Source: CAZWMK01 sp964635065 (lineage in GTDB: Bacteria > Pseudomonadota > Alphaproteobacteria > Sphingomonadales > Sphingomonadaceae). From it: DNA of 24,008 nt. The notes beneath the pieces are model-generated. The model did not search any database and was not told the origin of the DNA. It saw only the letters and a program-made list of their open reading frames with translations. Below are positions 23,696 through 24,008 of the stretch, piece by piece (the first letter of the stretch is position 1; every line of letters begins with the position of its first letter). Both the position numbers and the translations under genes were made by a program. The stretch is taken from assembly GCA_964635065.1 (NCBI GenBank), contig CAZWMK010000022.1, positions 1 to 24,008 on the forward strand, in the 5' to 3' direction.

Positions 23696-24008
23696 CCTTG
23701 CCTTTGTAAGCTTCTTCCTGCTGTTTGTTTTCATTGCCTTCAAGCGGCCGTGGCTGATGTCGATGGTCTACATCTGGATCGATATTCTGAAGCCGCAGAG
23801 CATGACCTATCGTCTGACCACCCTGCCGCTATCGCTGATCGCGGCGATCCTGGCGATTGTATTTTTTGTCGGTTTCGATCCAAGGCGCGGTTTGCGCTGG
23901 GGTGCGATCCAAAGCATGATGCTGATGTTTGTCGGTTGGGTGACGATCACGACGTTCATGGCGGAACTGCCCGAACATGCCTGGGTGAAGTGGGACTGGG
24001 TGTGGAAA
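23688..24008 (+). CDS. putative O-glycosylation ligase, exosortase A system-associated (N-terminal part)
   Basis: The first 107 residues of a polytopic membrane protein, cut by the window edge. MRDLAFVSFFLLFVF, the WIDILKPQSMTYRL segment (about residues 30-43) and PEHAWVKWDWVWK match what I recall of the exosortase-A-associated O-antigen-ligase-like family (TIGR03097, with the DUF5935 N-terminal domain). Such proteins belong to the Wzy/WaaL-type group and are thought to polymerise or ligate glycans. Four hydrophobic segments are visible. GGAGAG lies 7 bases upstream of the ATG. Together with the glycosyltransferase at 12627-13838, it marks the region as an exosortase A polysaccharide locus; xrtA itself is not in the window. 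Confidence 0.88.
   Translation, partial: MRDLAFVSFFLLFVFIAFKRPWLMSMVYIWIDILKPQSMTYRLTTLPLSLIAAILAIVFFVGFDPRRGLRWGAIQSMMLMFVGWVTITTFMAELPEHAWVKWDWVWK

Noticed and set aside
1..24008. CRISPR arrays, insertion sequences, phage genes, rRNA
   Set aside because: No regularly spaced direct repeats, transposase or integrase frames, terminal inverted repeats or rRNA motifs were seen on either strand.

Overview
The window is high-GC bacterial chromosome, most likely from an alphaproteobacterium of the Sphingomonadales. That placement is an inference from the protein sequences, the mfd/sdhE/recG neighbourhood and the exosortase-A-type polysaccharide genes; no database search was run. Coding density is very high, with many 1-10 bp overlaps and several ATGA start/stop couplings.

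Left part (1-11.7 kb), housekeeping. It holds the 3' end of sdhB, interrupted by a 10-base N run, then a YnfA-family membrane protein, a tRNA-Asn(GTT) gene with its own promoter, and a terminator shared by the convergent ynfA and tRNA. A translationally coupled moaA-nadK pair follows on the minus strand. Divergent from it is a c-di-GMP signalling protein (receiver-like, PAS, degenerate GGDEF, intact EAL) coupled by ATGA to a DsbA/FrnE-like thiol oxidoreductase. mfd and sdhE are on the minus strand, divergent from recG. The 3' end of mfd runs 125 bp antisense into the FrnE-like gene.

Right part (11.7-24 kb), surface polysaccharide locus of the exosortase A (XrtA/PEP-CTERM) type. A minus-strand operon of about 9 kb reads in transcription order: GT4 glycosyltransferase, DegT-type aminotransferase, Wzx-like flippase 2, a 300-bp scar, Wzx-like flippase 1, UDP-GlcNAc 2-epimerase (wecB), an exosortase-A-associated glycosyltransferase, and a two-TM coiled-coil protein. 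Divergent from it is a secreted or soluble alpha/alpha-toroid protein of unknown function. An ATP-grasp ligase follows, then a 58-aa membrane protein overlapping the start of a putative exosortase-A-associated O-glycosylation ligase, which runs off the right edge.

The most unusual observation is in the scar at 16598-16741. It is the collapsed remnant of a second wecB and of the 5' end of a second glycosyltransferase. It shows that flippase-wecB-GT was once tandemly duplicated. Both flippases were kept and diverged, while the extra wecB lost about 1 kb through two internal deletions and now reads as a 30-codon mini-ORF keeping both native ends.

The genes fit together as precursor supply (wecB, aminotransferase), glycosyl transfer (two GT4 enzymes), membrane flipping (two paralogs), and polymer or protein ligation and modification (O-ligase-like protein, ATP-grasp protein, toroid protein). 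Every non-coding stretch is shorter than 300 bp except 16536-16851, which is the scar region.
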